This document shows positions 8,883 through 17,286 of a stretch of 64,000 bases of DNA, in pieces. Position 1 is the first letter of the stretch. Each line of letters starts with the position of its first letter. The translations under genes were made by a program, and so were the position numbers. A model generated the notes under the pieces. That model worked only from the letters and a program-made list of their open reading frames with translations, was not told where the DNA came from and searched no databases. This stretch comes from Pseudanabaenaceae cyanobacterium SKYG29. Its GTDB lineage: Bacteria; Cyanobacteriota; Cyanobacteriia; Pseudanabaenales; Pseudanabaenaceae. The stretch is taken from contig JANWWT010000002.1 in assembly GCA_025055675.1 (NCBI GenBank), positions 124,001-188,000 on the forward strand, in the 5' to 3' direction.

Positions 8883-10551
8883 GCAGGGCGTTAATCTTCT
8901 GTTCTAGTTTAGCTAAAACTTGCTGGTTGCCTTGGGCGCTGACTCCCCGCTCTAATTCTGCTTTGGTCTCCTCTAGGATGGGACGAATAGTGTCAATGAT
9001 GTCCTGCACAGGTCTGAGGATTCTCTCTAGGGATTTCAATGTCCCCTCTGCCTCTGCTTGTAAACGCAACTTTTCTGCCAATTGTTCTTCCAGCTCGCGT
9101 AACTCCTGCTGCTTCCTTTGCTGATTAAGCTTCTGTTCGTTTACCACCAACTCCTGCTGCTTGATGATGGCTCGATCCTGTTCAATCTGCCGCTCCAATG
9201 CTTCTAGGGATTCCTTTGCCTGCTGTTGCATTGACTCCAGTTCCGTCACGATCGGACGCAGCACTTCCAAGGGATCGACAACATCCGAACCTAAGCGTTT
9301 CTCCAGAATCCGCCGCTGTTGCTCTAGGATAGATTTGCGCTCCTCTACCGATCGTCTCTGCCCGGCGAGGGAATTTTCCTGGTTGCGGTATTCCTCCTCT
9401 AGGGATTCCTTCTCTGCTTCTAGCTCTAGCTTTTCAAATTCATTGACCGTGGCAATCTTTGCCACAATTTCGGCAATTTCCCCCTCGATTGCTGCTAACT
9501 CATCTTCCTGCAAGCTGACAAAATTCTGGGCTTTTTCTAGCTCCGCCTCCGAGTTTTTGATAATTTCTTCTAGTTCTGCCACGGGAATCTCCTGTAGGCG
9601 CTTTACCTCTTCTGGGGATAGCAAACCCGTAGAACCACTCAACTGAATCAGGGCTTCGTTAGAATTTTGGTAGAGTTCCTGCTGGGACTGGTAAGCAGTG
9701 CGGAGCAGTTGAGCAATATTTTCCTTGGGTTGCAACTGTTCCTTGCGTAGTTTCAATTCTGTCTGAGCTTCCTGCAAAATGGCTTGAATCTTGCCCCATT
9801 CCTGCAGAAACTTGTCAAGGCTGCGCTTAGCTGCCTCTGCTTCCTGCTGTGCCTGCTGCACTTTGCCTCGTTGCCCTTCTAGCTCCCGCCAAAACTGGTT
9901 GAGAGTCTCCTGCCGCGTGTAAATCGTCTCCAAGCATTGGCTCACTTTTTGCTCGATCGTGGGCAGACTAAAGTTAGTGTGGGACAGTTGCTGCACCAAA
10001 TCCCGCAGTTCCTGGACTTGTTCTGCCGTGAGGGCAGAGGCTCTCTGGGCAAACTCTTCCTCCTTGCGCCGAATCTCTTCCCGTAAGCGCCTTACTTCCT
10101 CCTTCTCCCGCTCAAATTGCTCTAGTTGGGCTTCCATTTCTTCCTTGCGGGCTTCTAATTGCTCTAACTCCCGCTCCCGTTCTTCTACTTCAATTTCCCG
10201 CCGCTGTACTTCTTGGGTTTGAAATGTTAAAGATTGTTTCCATTGTTCAATTTCTTGCTCCCCTTGTTTGAATTTCTCCTGCAGTTTGCCAAAATTTTGT
10301 AAAAGCTGTACCAGGCGGCGGGAAGCTTCCTGCAAGGATTTCACGTCGTTATTGCTACCGACTAAATCGGCGATCGCTAGCTGTCCATCCTTAAGGTCCT
10401 TTGCCATGTTGGGGTCAGGCACGGGGACTATCTGTTCTGTGTTGATGGCTAACCAGATATTTTCGGCAGTATTTTTTGCTAGTAGTTTTAGCTCTACCTT
10501 GTCACCGCCTACAAAGGCTTTGGTTCTGCGCACTTCCGTCAAATACTGCAT
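8857..10551 (-). CDS. hmpF: Pilus motility/taxis coiled-coil protein HmpF
   Basis: A 564-residue protein with a short conserved N-terminal head (MQYLTEVRR, ELKLLAKN, then LQEASRRLVQLLQNFGKLQEKF at 74-95). Almost continuous coiled coil follows to the C-terminus (Glu/Gln/Lys/Leu heptads from about 96 to 540). This head-plus-coil layout and the head sequence match what I recall of cyanobacterial HmpF, which is needed for type IV pilus activation and phototactic motility. The start lies 9 bases after the permease stop. A generic SMC/myosin-like coil is the alternative, but the N-terminal head argues against it. Confidence 0.75.
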   Translation of the reverse strand: MQYLTEVRRTKAFVGGDKVELKLLAKNTAENIWLAINTEQIVPVPDPNMAKDLKDGQLAIADLVGSNNDVKSLQEASRRLVQLLQNFGKLQEKFKQGEQEIEQWKQSLTFQTQEVQRREIEVEERERELEQLEARKEEMEAQLEQFEREKEEVRRLREEIRRKEEEFAQRASALTAEQVQELRDLVQQLSHTNFSLPTIEQKVSQCLETIYTRQETLNQFWRELEGQRGKVQQAQQEAEAAKRSLDKFLQEWGKIQAILQEAQTELKLRKEQLQPKENIAQLLRTAYQSQQELYQNSNEALIQLSGSTGLLSPEEVKRLQEIPVAELEEIIKNSEAELEKAQNFVSLQEDELAAIEGEIAEIVAKIATVNEFEKLELEAEKESLEEEYRNQENSLAGQRRSVEERKSILEQQRRILEKRLGSDVVDPLEVLRPIVTELESMQQQAKESLEALERQIEQDRAIIKQQELVVNEQKLNQQRKQQELRELEEQLAEKLRLQAEAEGTLKSLERILRPVQDIIDTIRPILEETKAELERGVSAQGNQQVLAKLEQKINALLGKDEPNW

Positions 10552-10560
10552 GGTTTCTTC

Positions 10561-11577
10561 TCAGCTAGACAGGGGTTTACTATCAAATATATCCCTAAGT
10601 GTGTCTCCCACCACATTAAAAGCCAGGGTGGTGATAATGATTAGGGCTACTGGTGACCAAATTAACCAGGGCTGGAGCACAATCACTGAGGGGTTAGTGG
10701 CAATAGATAACATATTACCCCATGAAGGGTCAGGTGGTTGGATACCCAAGCCAATTAAACTCAAAACTGATTCCGCTTCAATCAAGCCAGGGATTTCCAA
10801 GGTTGCCAGAATAAGCAGGTCAGTGCTGAGTTGGGGAACGAGGTGGTAAACGATCGTGCGCAGGGTACTTGCCCCCATGACTTGGGTTGCTAGGACGTAG
10901 GGACGTTCTCGGAGGGAGAGGACTTTGCCTCTAATCAAACGGGCTAGACCTGCCCAGCCGACGCTGGATAAAACACAGACTACTAGCAAAAAGCGTTGGG
11001 TACTGGAGAGTTGGGGGGGAAGAATAGCAGCTAAACCTACCAAAAGGTAGATTTTAGGGATGGACATGAGGACTTCTGCCAAACGCATAAGGAGTTGATC
11101 AACCCAACCGCCGAAGTAGCCAGAAATTGTGCCTACCAGTGTTCCGATGGTGAAGGAAATGCCGGTGGCAATTACGCCTATAAATAGACTGATTCTGCCT
11201 CCGTAAAGTAAGCGACTGAGTTGGTCTCTGCCCTGTTCGTCTGTGCCTAAAAGGTGGACTTTCCCTGCCCCCGTAGTTGTGAATAACTTGCCCTTGGTAA
11301 AAAATTGGATAGGTGTGGGATTATCTCTGTCTATGATTAGCTTCCGCTCCCCTGTTTCAATGTCAACTGCTCCCTGCTGGGTGGGATAGACATAAAAGCC
11401 AGATTGCTTATCTACCGTGAGCCAGTAGATGGGGGTAGGGGGAAGGAGGGAAGCATTGGGGTCGGTTTCGTTGTAGCCGTAGGGGGCAAAAAAGTCAGCA
11501 AAAATGACTAGAAGGTAAAGGATAGCAAGGGTGACTACCCCCAGGACAAACAGGAAACTACGCCTCAGGTTTGCCAT
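10561..11577 (-). CDS. ABC transporter permease, DppC/OppC type
   Basis: A 338-residue inner-membrane permease of peptide/nickel-type ABC importers. An N-terminal helix (about 9-29) is followed by a periplasmic insert of about 90 residues. LGTDEQGRDQLSRLLYGGRISL, the characteristic DppC segment, spans residues 109-130. The remaining helices carry the EAA loop region near GASTLRTIVYHLVPQ. No ATPase, DppB-like permease or binding-protein gene is adjacent, so its partners must be elsewhere. The N-terminus overlaps the SPFH gene by 20 bases; the next gene, hmpF, starts 9 bases after its stop. Confidence 0.88.
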   Translation of the reverse strand: MANLRRSFLFVLGVVTLAILYLLVIFADFFAPYGYNETDPNASLLPPTPIYWLTVDKQSGFYVYPTQQGAVDIETGERKLIIDRDNPTPIQFFTKGKLFTTTGAGKVHLLGTDEQGRDQLSRLLYGGRISLFIGVIATGISFTIGTLVGTISGYFGGWVDQLLMRLAEVLMSIPKIYLLVGLAAILPPQLSSTQRFLLVVCVLSSVGWAGLARLIRGKVLSLRERPYVLATQVMGASTLRTIVYHLVPQLSTDLLILATLEIPGLIEAESVLSLIGLGIQPPDPSWGNMLSIATNPSVIVLQPWLIWSPVALIIITTLAFNVVGDTLRDIFDSKPLSS

Positions 11578-12421
11578 TTGCAGTGGTGGGGGTGGGGTTA
11601 GTGGGGGGTTGCTTTAGTCCTAGTAGGTCAATATTGATAAAGGGCAGGGGTTGTCCACCATAGACCATCGGTAGTCTACCGTCCCAGGCTTCTAGGGCCT
11701 TGTTTTGCAGGACTTCGGGGGTAAGAGTCATTTGCAGCAATCTTTGGGCTTCTGCTTTACCCCTGGCGCGATTGACTTCGGCTTCTGCTTCCCTTTGAGC
11801 TTTCTGGGCGATGTAGGCAGCTCGTTGGGCTTCCTGTTCGGCAATTTGTTTTTGCTCAATGGCGTTGGAAAATTCTGGTGAAAAATCCACGTCTAGGAGG
11901 GAAACACTGTCTAAAATGATGCCGTAGTTAGCTAATCTTTCATCCAGATTGTCGTCAATTTCTGCCTTGAGTTCTGGTCGTTTGGTGAGGATTTCTTCCG
12001 CATTTTTCTTAGCTGCTGCCGCTTTAACTACTTCCCCCACTGCCGGAATAAGAATGCGATTAACTACCTGGGTTTCATCACCAATGTTTTGATAGACTTT
12101 GTTGACTTTCAGGGGGTCAATATGCCAGTTCACTGCCACATCCAGTTTGACATCCTGTAAATCCCGTGACCCTACCTGGGCTAGGATGTCAGTTTTTTGT
12201 ACGCGCACACTCATCTGTTTAATTTCTGTCATAATCGGAATCCGAAAATGCAATCCCTCATCCAAAATGGTGTCTTGCACTTTGCCAAAATTCATCACCA
12301 CGCCGCGATAACCTGCCCCTACTACGACCAAAGGACCAGCTGAAAAGAGGAGAAATAGAAGGGCAGCCACGAATCCCAACGCAATGATCAGGTTCTGATT
12401 GACTTCTTGAGCGCTACGCAT
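11558..12421 (-). CDS. SPFH/prohibitin-family membrane protein
   Basis: A 287-residue protein with one N-terminal membrane helix (about residues 10-35, LIIALGFVAALLFLLFSAG). A prohibitin-type SPFH domain follows (VVMNFGKVQDTILDEGLHFRIP and similar) and then a charged coiled-coil stretch, AEQEAQRAAYIAQKAQREAE, at about 200. The family forms large membrane-associated ring assemblies that scaffold proteases or microdomains. The tail is Pro/Thr-rich. It begins 29 bases after the GIY-YIG gene and overlaps the permease by 20 bases, so it probably belongs to the same transcript. Confidence 0.88.
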   Translation of the reverse strand: MRSAQEVNQNLIIALGFVAALLFLLFSAGPLVVVGAGYRGVVMNFGKVQDTILDEGLHFRIPIMTEIKQMSVRVQKTDILAQVGSRDLQDVKLDVAVNWHIDPLKVNKVYQNIGDETQVVNRILIPAVGEVVKAAAAKKNAEEILTKRPELKAEIDDNLDERLANYGIILDSVSLLDVDFSPEFSNAIEQKQIAEQEAQRAAYIAQKAQREAEAEVNRARGKAEAQRLLQMTLTPEVLQNKALEAWDGRLPMVYGGQPLPFINIDLLGLKQPPTNPTPTTANGKPEA

Positions 12422-12450
12422 AGTTTGTCCAGTTTGCCTTCTTATTCACT

Positions 12451-12837
12451 TTAGCGCAACGGCACGGTAATTACACTCAAGAAGGCTACGCCTACTAAAC
12501 TAACAAAACTGGCCATCCGCAGTCCGATCGTTATCTGGAGCCTGGTTTTTTCCCAGTCGGTTAGGTTAGGTCGATAGTTCCAGGGTGGGCACAGTCGCTT
12601 GATTTCTCTTTGTTCCCAGATAGTCAGTTGGTGGGGGGGCAGGAGGCGATAGTGAATTCTGCCAAAGGGGGCTAGGCTGTGAAATTCCCGGCGACGATGA
12701 TGGGTGCGCCACCGCTGGCGTAAGTTTTGGGATTTGCCTACGTAGAATATCAACCAGGCGGCGGTAATGTAGTAAAGTCCCGATCGGGGGGGCAAGTAGT
12801 GGGGTTGGGGTACAGAGGGTAGCAAAAAGACACGCAT
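12451..12837 (-). CDS. GIY-YIG domain protein with hydrophobic tail
   Basis: A 128-residue protein with a GIY-YIG nuclease-like core: GLYYITAA at about residues 20-27, FYVGKSQNLRQRWRTHHR at about 31-48 (the conserved Arg and following His are present) and WEQREIKRLCPPWN at about 73-86 with a Glu in the family position. The last 25 residues are hydrophobic (MASFVSLVGVAFLSVITV) and could anchor it in the membrane. The combination is unusual for a small GIY-YIG protein. Its role in DNA metabolism is unknown. It heads the leftward run that includes the SPFH gene. Confidence 0.7.
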   Translation of the reverse strand: MRVFLLPSVPQPHYLPPRSGLYYITAAWLIFYVGKSQNLRQRWRTHHRRREFHSLAPFGRIHYRLLPPHQLTIWEQREIKRLCPPWNYRPNLTDWEKTRLQITIGLRMASFVSLVGVAFLSVITVPLR

Positions 12838-12904
12838 AAACCCACCAGCAACTATATATGGTGTCTGGTATCATAGTTTCTAGCATCTAAACACTATATC
12901 TACA

Positions 12905-13432
12905 ATGGTTGCCCAAGTTGAACCCCAGCTTTTGTCCCCGCGCTCAACCCGCAAGTTGCCTAGAGGGATGGTACAGGTCTTTTCTACTTCCGATCGGTGT
13001 TTCCCTGCGGATGTGATGGTGAATGCTTGGCGGGCAGCAGGTCAAGGTACAGCAGTTTTGATTGTGCAGTTTTTGCAGGGGGGAATTGGTCAGGGGGTAG
13101 GTTATCCCCGCCGCCTCTTGCAAAGTTTGGACTGGGTGAGAGCTAATTTACACCGCCGCCTCGATCTGAATCAGCCCCATCTTACGGAGGAGGAGCAGGA
13201 AAGTATTCTTTCTCTTTGGCGCTTCACTAAAGGGTGTCTCCAGGGCTATCCCTATCAGATGCTGGTTTTGGATGAAGTTTGTGCTCTAGTGGAATTGGGG
13301 TTGGTCAGGGAAGGGGAATTGATTGAAACCATTGCCAACCGTGCCGCTACCCTTGATGTGGTGATTACAGGGGTAAATGTCCCCTCAGGATTGCTAGAAA
13401 TTGCTGACCAGGTAACCCACCGCCGCATCTAA
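12905..13432 (+). CDS. CobO/BtuR-like protein with degenerate P-loop
   Basis: The 175 residues align along their length with ATP:corrinoid adenosyltransferase CobA/CobO. GMVQVF, then GQGTAVLIVQFLQGG (about 47-61), then MLVLDEVCALVELGLV (Walker B-like, about 120-135), then ANRAATLDVVITGVNVPSGLLEIADQVT match family blocks. The Walker A motif (GNGKGKT in CobA) is replaced by STSDRCFPADV at about 27-37, with no Gly-Lys-Thr. ATP binding in the usual way therefore looks impossible. Similar short proteins are labelled P-loop NTPase family in other cyanobacteria, to my recollection. True corrinoid adenosylation is doubtful; the actual role is unknown. Confidence 0.75.
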   Translation: MVAQVEPQLLSPRSTRKLPRGMVQVFSTSDRCFPADVMVNAWRAAGQGTAVLIVQFLQGGIGQGVGYPRRLLQSLDWVRANLHRRLDLNQPHLTEEEQESILSLWRFTKGCLQGYPYQMLVLDEVCALVELGLVREGELIETIANRAATLDVVITGVNVPSGLLEIADQVTHRRI

Positions 13433-13470
13433 TTGCACTTGTTGAACTGTCCTAAAGGTGAGACAAGCTC

Positions 13471-13520
13471 CCTTCGACAAGCTCCCTTCGACAAGCTCCC
13501 TTCGACAAGCTCAGGGAGCT
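13471..13520. repeat. Tandem 14-bp repeat array ending in a palindrome
   Basis: Three perfect head-to-tail copies of CCTTCGACAAGCTC start at 13471, 13485 and 13499, followed by AGGGAGCT. The last copy plus this tail makes the inverted repeat GCTCCCT/AGGGAGC around TTCGACAAGCTC. The unit matches the common bacterial intergenic palindrome family built on TTCGACAAGCTCAGGG. Confidence 0.85.
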
Positions 13521-13558
13521 AGCTATCTCTAAGTCGATCGGGCGATCAGGAATGTAGC

Positions 13559-13593
13559 GTTCGACAAGCTCCCTTCGACAAGCTCAGGGAGCT
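13559..13593. repeat. REP-like element, dispersed copy
   Basis: A copy of the same element: TTCGACAAGCTC followed by CCTTCGACAAGCTC and AGGGAGCT. It can fold as GCTCCCT/AGGGAGC. It is separated from the first array by about 38 bases that include a CGATCG site. Confidence 0.8.
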
Positions 13594-13952
13594 AGAGTAG
13601 CTCTATAGGGGTAATTTGAGTTTGTTCACCGTTCTTAGGGAGCAACGGAGGTAGGGAACCTGCTCTGAGCTGGTTGCAGCGGCTTTAGACTATGATAGGC
13701 TTCGTAGTAGGTTCATGTTGTTTTCGAGGAGGGCTTCCTCTTTCCTGCGGCTCCAACCCCGCAGCTGTTCTTCTCATTGATAAGCGTCAGCAACCCAGGC
13801 AATACACCAATTCACTGCTAACCTTCTGGCTGTGTAATTTGCTCAGTGGTCGGCTGGTCGTCTCTCCAAATCGATCGGGCTTCCTGTGTAGTAACTTCCG
13901 TCACAACATCCCACAATGTGCATCTGCTCCCAAACTCTGAACTTGGCTTATT

Positions 13953-14009
13953 CCGAGGGCTGAGCTTGCCGCCGAGGGCTGAGCTTGCCGCCGAGGGCTG
14001 AGCTTGCCG
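13953..14009. repeat. Three perfect 19-bp tandem repeats
   Basis: CCGAGGGCTGAGCTTGCCG occurs three times head to tail (13953, 13972, 13991) without mismatch. The unit contains GCTGAGCTTG, related to the complement of the CAAGCTCAG core of the other arrays, so it looks like a diverged, inverted member of the same family. Confidence 0.85.
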
Positions 14010-14030
14010 AAGCCCGACATTCATAGAAAG

Positions 14031-14131
14031 GCTCCCTTCGACAGGCTCAGGGAGCTTCGACAGGCTCAGGGAGCTTCGACAGGCTCAGGGAGCTTCGACA
14101 GGCTCAGGGAGCTTCGACAGGCTCGGGGAGC
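14031..14131. repeat. Five 19-bp tandem repeats beside clpB
   Basis: TTCGACAGGCTCAGGGAGC is repeated at 14037, 14056, 14075, 14094 and 14113, the last copy with one A-to-G change. A leading GCTCCC at 14031 lets the first copy pair as a hairpin. The array ends 9 bases before the clpB stop codon at 14141, so it forms the 3' UTR of clpB and may act in transcript ending or stability. Confidence 0.9.
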
Positions 14132-14140
14132 ATGGAGGTT

Positions 14141-16762
14141 TTAGGTGGTTATTAGTTCTGCTTCTACAAGGCGATGGAAGACGGGACGTTCGTTTTCAAT
14201 TTCTACCAGGATTGTGTCTCCTTCAGTAAATTCGCCCCGCAGAATGGCTTTGGCAATCTGACTTTCCAGTTGCCGCTGGATGACTCGCTTCAGGGGACGT
14301 GCGCCATAGACGGGGTCATAGCCTACTTCTGCTAGGAAGTCGAGGGCAGCATCGCTCAGCTCTAGCTTGATCTTCTTCTCGGCTAAGCGCTGTCTCAGTC
14401 TGTCCACTTGCAGGTTGACAATTTGCTTAAGCTCCGATCGGTTGAGGCTGTGGAAGATAATGATTTCATCGATGCGGTTGAGAAATTCTGGGCGGAAGTT
14501 ACTGCGGAGGGCTTCCATAACCCGATCGCGCATTTCTTCATAGCGGTCTTCGTTGCCTGCCACATCTAAGATGTATTGGGAACCAATGTTGCTAGTCATA
14601 ATGATGATGGTGTTTTTGAAGTCCACTGTCCGCCCCTGTCCGTCGGTCAATCTACCATCGTCGAGAATTTGCAGCATGACGTTGAAAACATCGGGATGGG
14701 CTTTTTCAATCTCATCAAAGAGAATGACGGCGTAGGGTCTGCGTCTGACTGCCTCTGTTAATTGCCCCCCTTCGTCATAGCCCACATAACCTGGGGGTGC
14801 CCCCAGTAGACGGGAAACAGTATGCTTTTCCATGTACTCCGACATATCGATGCGCACAAGGGCGTTTTCTGTATCGAATAAAAAGGCAGCCAGGGCTTTG
14901 GCTAACTCGGTTTTACCCACACCCGTGGGTCCCAGGAAGATAAAACTAGCGATCGGTCGATTGGGGTCAGCCAACCCTGCCCGCGATCGTTGAATTGCCT
15001 CTGCTACTGCCTGCACTGCCTCTGTTTGTCCAATCACTCGCTTGTGCAGTTCATCTTCCAGGTGTAACAGGCGTTCTTTTTCTGATTCAACCAGTTTGCT
15101 GACAGGAATACCTGTCCACTTGGAGATGATTTCGGCAATGTCTTCTTCTGTCACTTCTTCCCGCAATAGGCTCTTACCCGATGTCTGGGCTTGACGGAGT
15201 TGTTCTTCTGCTTCTTTTAACTGGCGTTGCAGGTTGGTCATTTTGCCGTATTTCAGTTCAGCGGCACGGTTGAGGTCGTAGTCCCGCTCTGCCTGTTGAA
15301 TTTCCACATTTACTTGGTCAATCTGTTCTTTCAGCCGACGGATGTGGTCGATGATCTCTTTTTCCCGTTGCCATTGGGCAGCCAGGGTGGCTTGTTCATT
15401 TTTCAGGCTAGCCAGTTCTCTGCCAATTCTCTCCAGCCGCTCTTTAGAACTGGGGTCGGTTTCCTTTTGCAAGGACAGACGCTCCATCTCCAATTGCAGG
15501 ATTTTCCGATCGATTTCATCCAATTCTTCGGGCTTGGAGGTGATCTCCATCTTCAATTTGGCGGCGGCTTCGTCTACCAGGTCAATGGCTTTGTCGGGAA
15601 GGAAACGATCGCTGATGTAGCGAGTGGAAAGTTGGGCAGCGGCAATCAGAGCACTGTCAGCAATTTTTACGCCATGATGGACTTCATAGCGTTCTTTTAA
15701 GCCCCGCAGGATGGAGATGGTGTCTTCGATGGAAGGTTGGTCGACATAGACCTGTTGGAAACGACGTTCCAGGGCTGCATCCTTCTCGATATATTTGCGG
15801 TATTCGTCTAGGGTGGTAGCGCCAATGCAGCGGAGTTCGCCCCGCGCTAGCATAGGTTTGAGGAGGTTACTAGCGTCCATTGCCCCTTGGGTAGCCCCTG
15901 CCCCCACAACGGTGTGAATTTCATCGATGAAGAGAATTATTCTGCCTGCCGATTCGGTGACTTCCTTCAAGACAGCTTTTAGGCGTTCTTCAAATTCCCC
16001 CCGATACTTCGCCCCTGCAATCAATGCCCCCATATCCAGGGCAATTAGTTTCCTGTCCCGCAAGGATTCTGGTACATCCCCTGCCACAATTCGTTGTGCC
16101 AAACCTTCCACGATCGCTGTTTTACCGACACCAGGTTCCCCGATCAATACAGGGTTGTTTTTGGTACGACGGGAGAGAATCTGAATGGTGCGCCGAATTT
16201 CATCGTCCCGACCAATAACGGGGTCTAATTTGCCCTGGCGGGCTAGCTCGGTCAGGTCCCTGCCGTATTTACTCAAAGCATCATATTTACTTTCCGGTGT
16301 TTGGTCTGTCACTTTTTGGCTCCCCCTTATTTTCTCAATTGTTTCTCTCAATGCTTTCTCAGTTATGCCCAACTCGCGGTACAGTTCTTTGCCAAAGCGA
16401 TCGTCTTGACAGAATGCTAGCACCATGTGTTCGATGGAAATATAGTCATCCCCCATGGCTTTGCGGTTAGCTTCTGCTCGATCGAGGAGGGCATCTAAAC
16501 TGCGTCCTAAGTATACGGCGCTTTGTTCCGTGTGTACTTTGGGTTGACGACGGATGAAGTCTTCGGTACGGTCTCTGAGGCGTTGGACACTCACCCCCAT
16601 CTTGTTAAAAATAGCCGTGGCTAAGCCCTCTTCCTCCAACAAAGCCTTCATCAGGTGCTCACTTTCTATCTGCTGGTGTTGAGCAGCCTTTGCCAGTTCA
16701 GGCGTACGCACGATCGCGCTCCAGGCTTTTTCTGTAAATTGATTGGGGCTAGTGGGTTGCAT
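14141..16762 (-). CDS. clpB: ATP-dependent disaggregase ClpB
   Basis: A Hsp100 chaperone that pulls proteins out of aggregates together with DnaK. The 873 residues have the standard layout: Clp-N repeats (about 1-150), AAA-1 with Walker A GEPGVGKT near 207 and [13 protein letters not shown], a coiled-coil middle domain (about 410-530, the hallmark that separates ClpB from ClpA/ClpC), and AAA-2 with [12 protein letters not shown] near 610. The C-terminal domain follows, with [12 protein letters not shown]. Full length, no damage seen. It is a single-gene unit flanked by the repeat array downstream and an AT-rich gap upstream. Confidence 0.97.
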   Translation of the reverse strand: MQPTSPNQFTEKAWSAIVRTPELAKAAQHQQIESEHLMKALLEEEGLATAIFNKMGVSVQRLRDRTEDFIRRQPKVHTEQSAVYLGRSLDALLDRAEANRKAMGDDYISIEHMVLAFCQDDRFGKELYRELGITEKALRETIEKIRGSQKVTDQTPESKYDALSKYGRDLTELARQGKLDPVIGRDDEIRRTIQILSRRTKNNPVLIGEPGVGKTAIVEGLAQRIVAGDVPESLRDRKLIALDMGALIAGAKYRGEFEERLKAVLKEVTESAGRIILFIDEIHTVVGAGATQGAMDASNLLKPMLARGELRCIGATTLDEYRKYIEKDAALERRFQQVYVDQPSIEDTISILRGLKERYEVHHGVKIADSALIAAAQLSTRYISDRFLPDKAIDLVDEAAAKLKMEITSKPEELDEIDRKILQLEMERLSLQKETDPSSKERLERIGRELASLKNEQATLAAQWQREKEIIDHIRRLKEQIDQVNVEIQQAERDYDLNRAAELKYGKMTNLQRQLKEAEEQLRQAQTSGKSLLREEVTEEDIAEIISKWTGIPVSKLVESEKERLLHLEDELHKRVIGQTEAVQAVAEAIQRSRAGLADPNRPIASFIFLGPTGVGKTELAKALAAFLFDTENALVRIDMSEYMEKHTVSRLLGAPPGYVGYDEGGQLTEAVRRRPYAVILFDEIEKAHPDVFNVMLQILDDGRLTDGQGRTVDFKNTIIIMTSNIGSQYILDVAGNEDRYEEMRDRVMEALRSNFRPEFLNRIDEIIIFHSLNRSELKQIVNLQVDRLRQRLAEKKIKLELSDAALDFLAEVGYDPVYGARPLKRVIQRQLESQIAKAILRGEFTEGDTILVEIENERPVFHRLVEAELITT

Positions 16763-17163
16763 CGGCTTTCTCCAACTCTCAGTGTCTCTATTTTAGTTGG
16801 CTGTATCTAGGAGAGTAGGTTAGGAAAACCGTTGGGCTGGGGGTGGTTTACCCGACAGTGAATTATGCTGGCGAAAAGCAACTGTTGTTCGCCATGCAAG
16901 CAACACCTTGTTTTATTAAATCTGCCAGACTATCCCCCCTCCCTGGACACACCTTCACATGTGGAGTTAAGCCAAAGTCGTTGTGTTGTGACAGTGCCTT
17001 CGTTCCAGCTCCAGTTACCAGTAGACCGCTGGTGTTGTTATTGGAAACAGCTATCAAAGTTAGTAAATCTGCCACACAATCCTGTAAAATTATAATAACT
17101 AAAACAACTCACTGATGCAGAGTTCAAAGAATATTGCGGTGTTGACAAAATTATTTTTATAAC

Positions 17164-17271
17164 ATGAATGACATTGTCCAGCAAGCTAGAATTAGTAATC
17201 CCAAACCAGCAACTCAACTCCTCATCTCTCTCACTTTTATACTAGCAAGAATATTGTATCTTATTTACTAA
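17164..17271 (+). CDS. Possible 35-aa small membrane peptide
   Basis: The frame begins at the ATG at 17164 (MNDIVQQAR) and ends with a strongly hydrophobic segment (LLISLTFILARILYLIY) before TAA. One polar head and one helix fit a small membrane peptide, but there is no clear ribosome site and no homologue I know. Its stop codon overlaps a strong Shine-Dalgarno, AAGGAGGAG. This could easily be chance in AT-rich DNA. Confidence 0.2.
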   Translation: MNDIVQQARISNPKPATQLLISLTFILARILYLIY

Positions 17272-17286
17272 GGAGGAGACATGTAG
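17270..17286 (+). promoter_or_regulatory. Strong ribosome site followed by ATG-TAG start-stop
   Basis: AAGGAGGAG (17270-17278) is a near-perfect Shine-Dalgarno, and the ATG at 17281 is immediately followed by TAG at 17284. It is either a minimal start-stop frame that captures ribosomes or the surviving start of a decayed gene. Confidence 0.35.

Larger units (their letters stand above)
13433..14140. other. Intergenic region with REP-like repeats, no convincing gene
   Basis: This gap of about 700 bases between the CobO-like gene and clpB carries four repeat clusters (annotated separately) around a non-repetitive core at about 13600-13950. The core contains consecutive short stem-loops (GAGGA/TCCTC at 13726-13740 and CTGCGG/CCGCAG at 13745-13764). 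The small open frames here run through repeats or lack similarity and ribosome sites; I do not accept them. The minus-strand frame ending near 13818 includes VTTQEARSIW, which faintly recalls small cyanobacterial helix-turn-helix proteins and may be a gene remnant. Confidence 0.6.

Noticed and set aside
13692-13940. Plus-strand 82-codon frame in the repeat gap
   Set aside because: No ribosome site, no similarity and poor composition; treated as non-coding.
13818-14024. Minus-strand 68-codon frame with VTTQEARSIW
   Set aside because: Its start lies in the tandem repeats and only a short helix-turn-helix-like phrase is seen; at best a remnant.
13471-14131. Possible CRISPR array
   Set aside because: Units are 14-19 bp and contiguous with no spacers; this is a tandem repeat, not a CRISPR.
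13433-14140. tmRNA, SRP RNA or RNase P RNA in the repeat gap
   Set aside because: None of the conserved core sequences of these RNAs could be found on either strand.
15227-15700. 157-codon plus-strand frame inside clpB
   Set aside because: Antisense shadow of the conserved ClpB middle domain.
16843-17115. Overlapping 60-90 codon frames on both strands upstream of clpB
   Set aside because: Three mutually overlapping frames, none with similarity or a ribosome site.
17142-17163. TTGACA and TATAAC before the 35-codon frame as a promoter
   Set aside because: The boxes are only 10 bases apart, too close for sigma-70.
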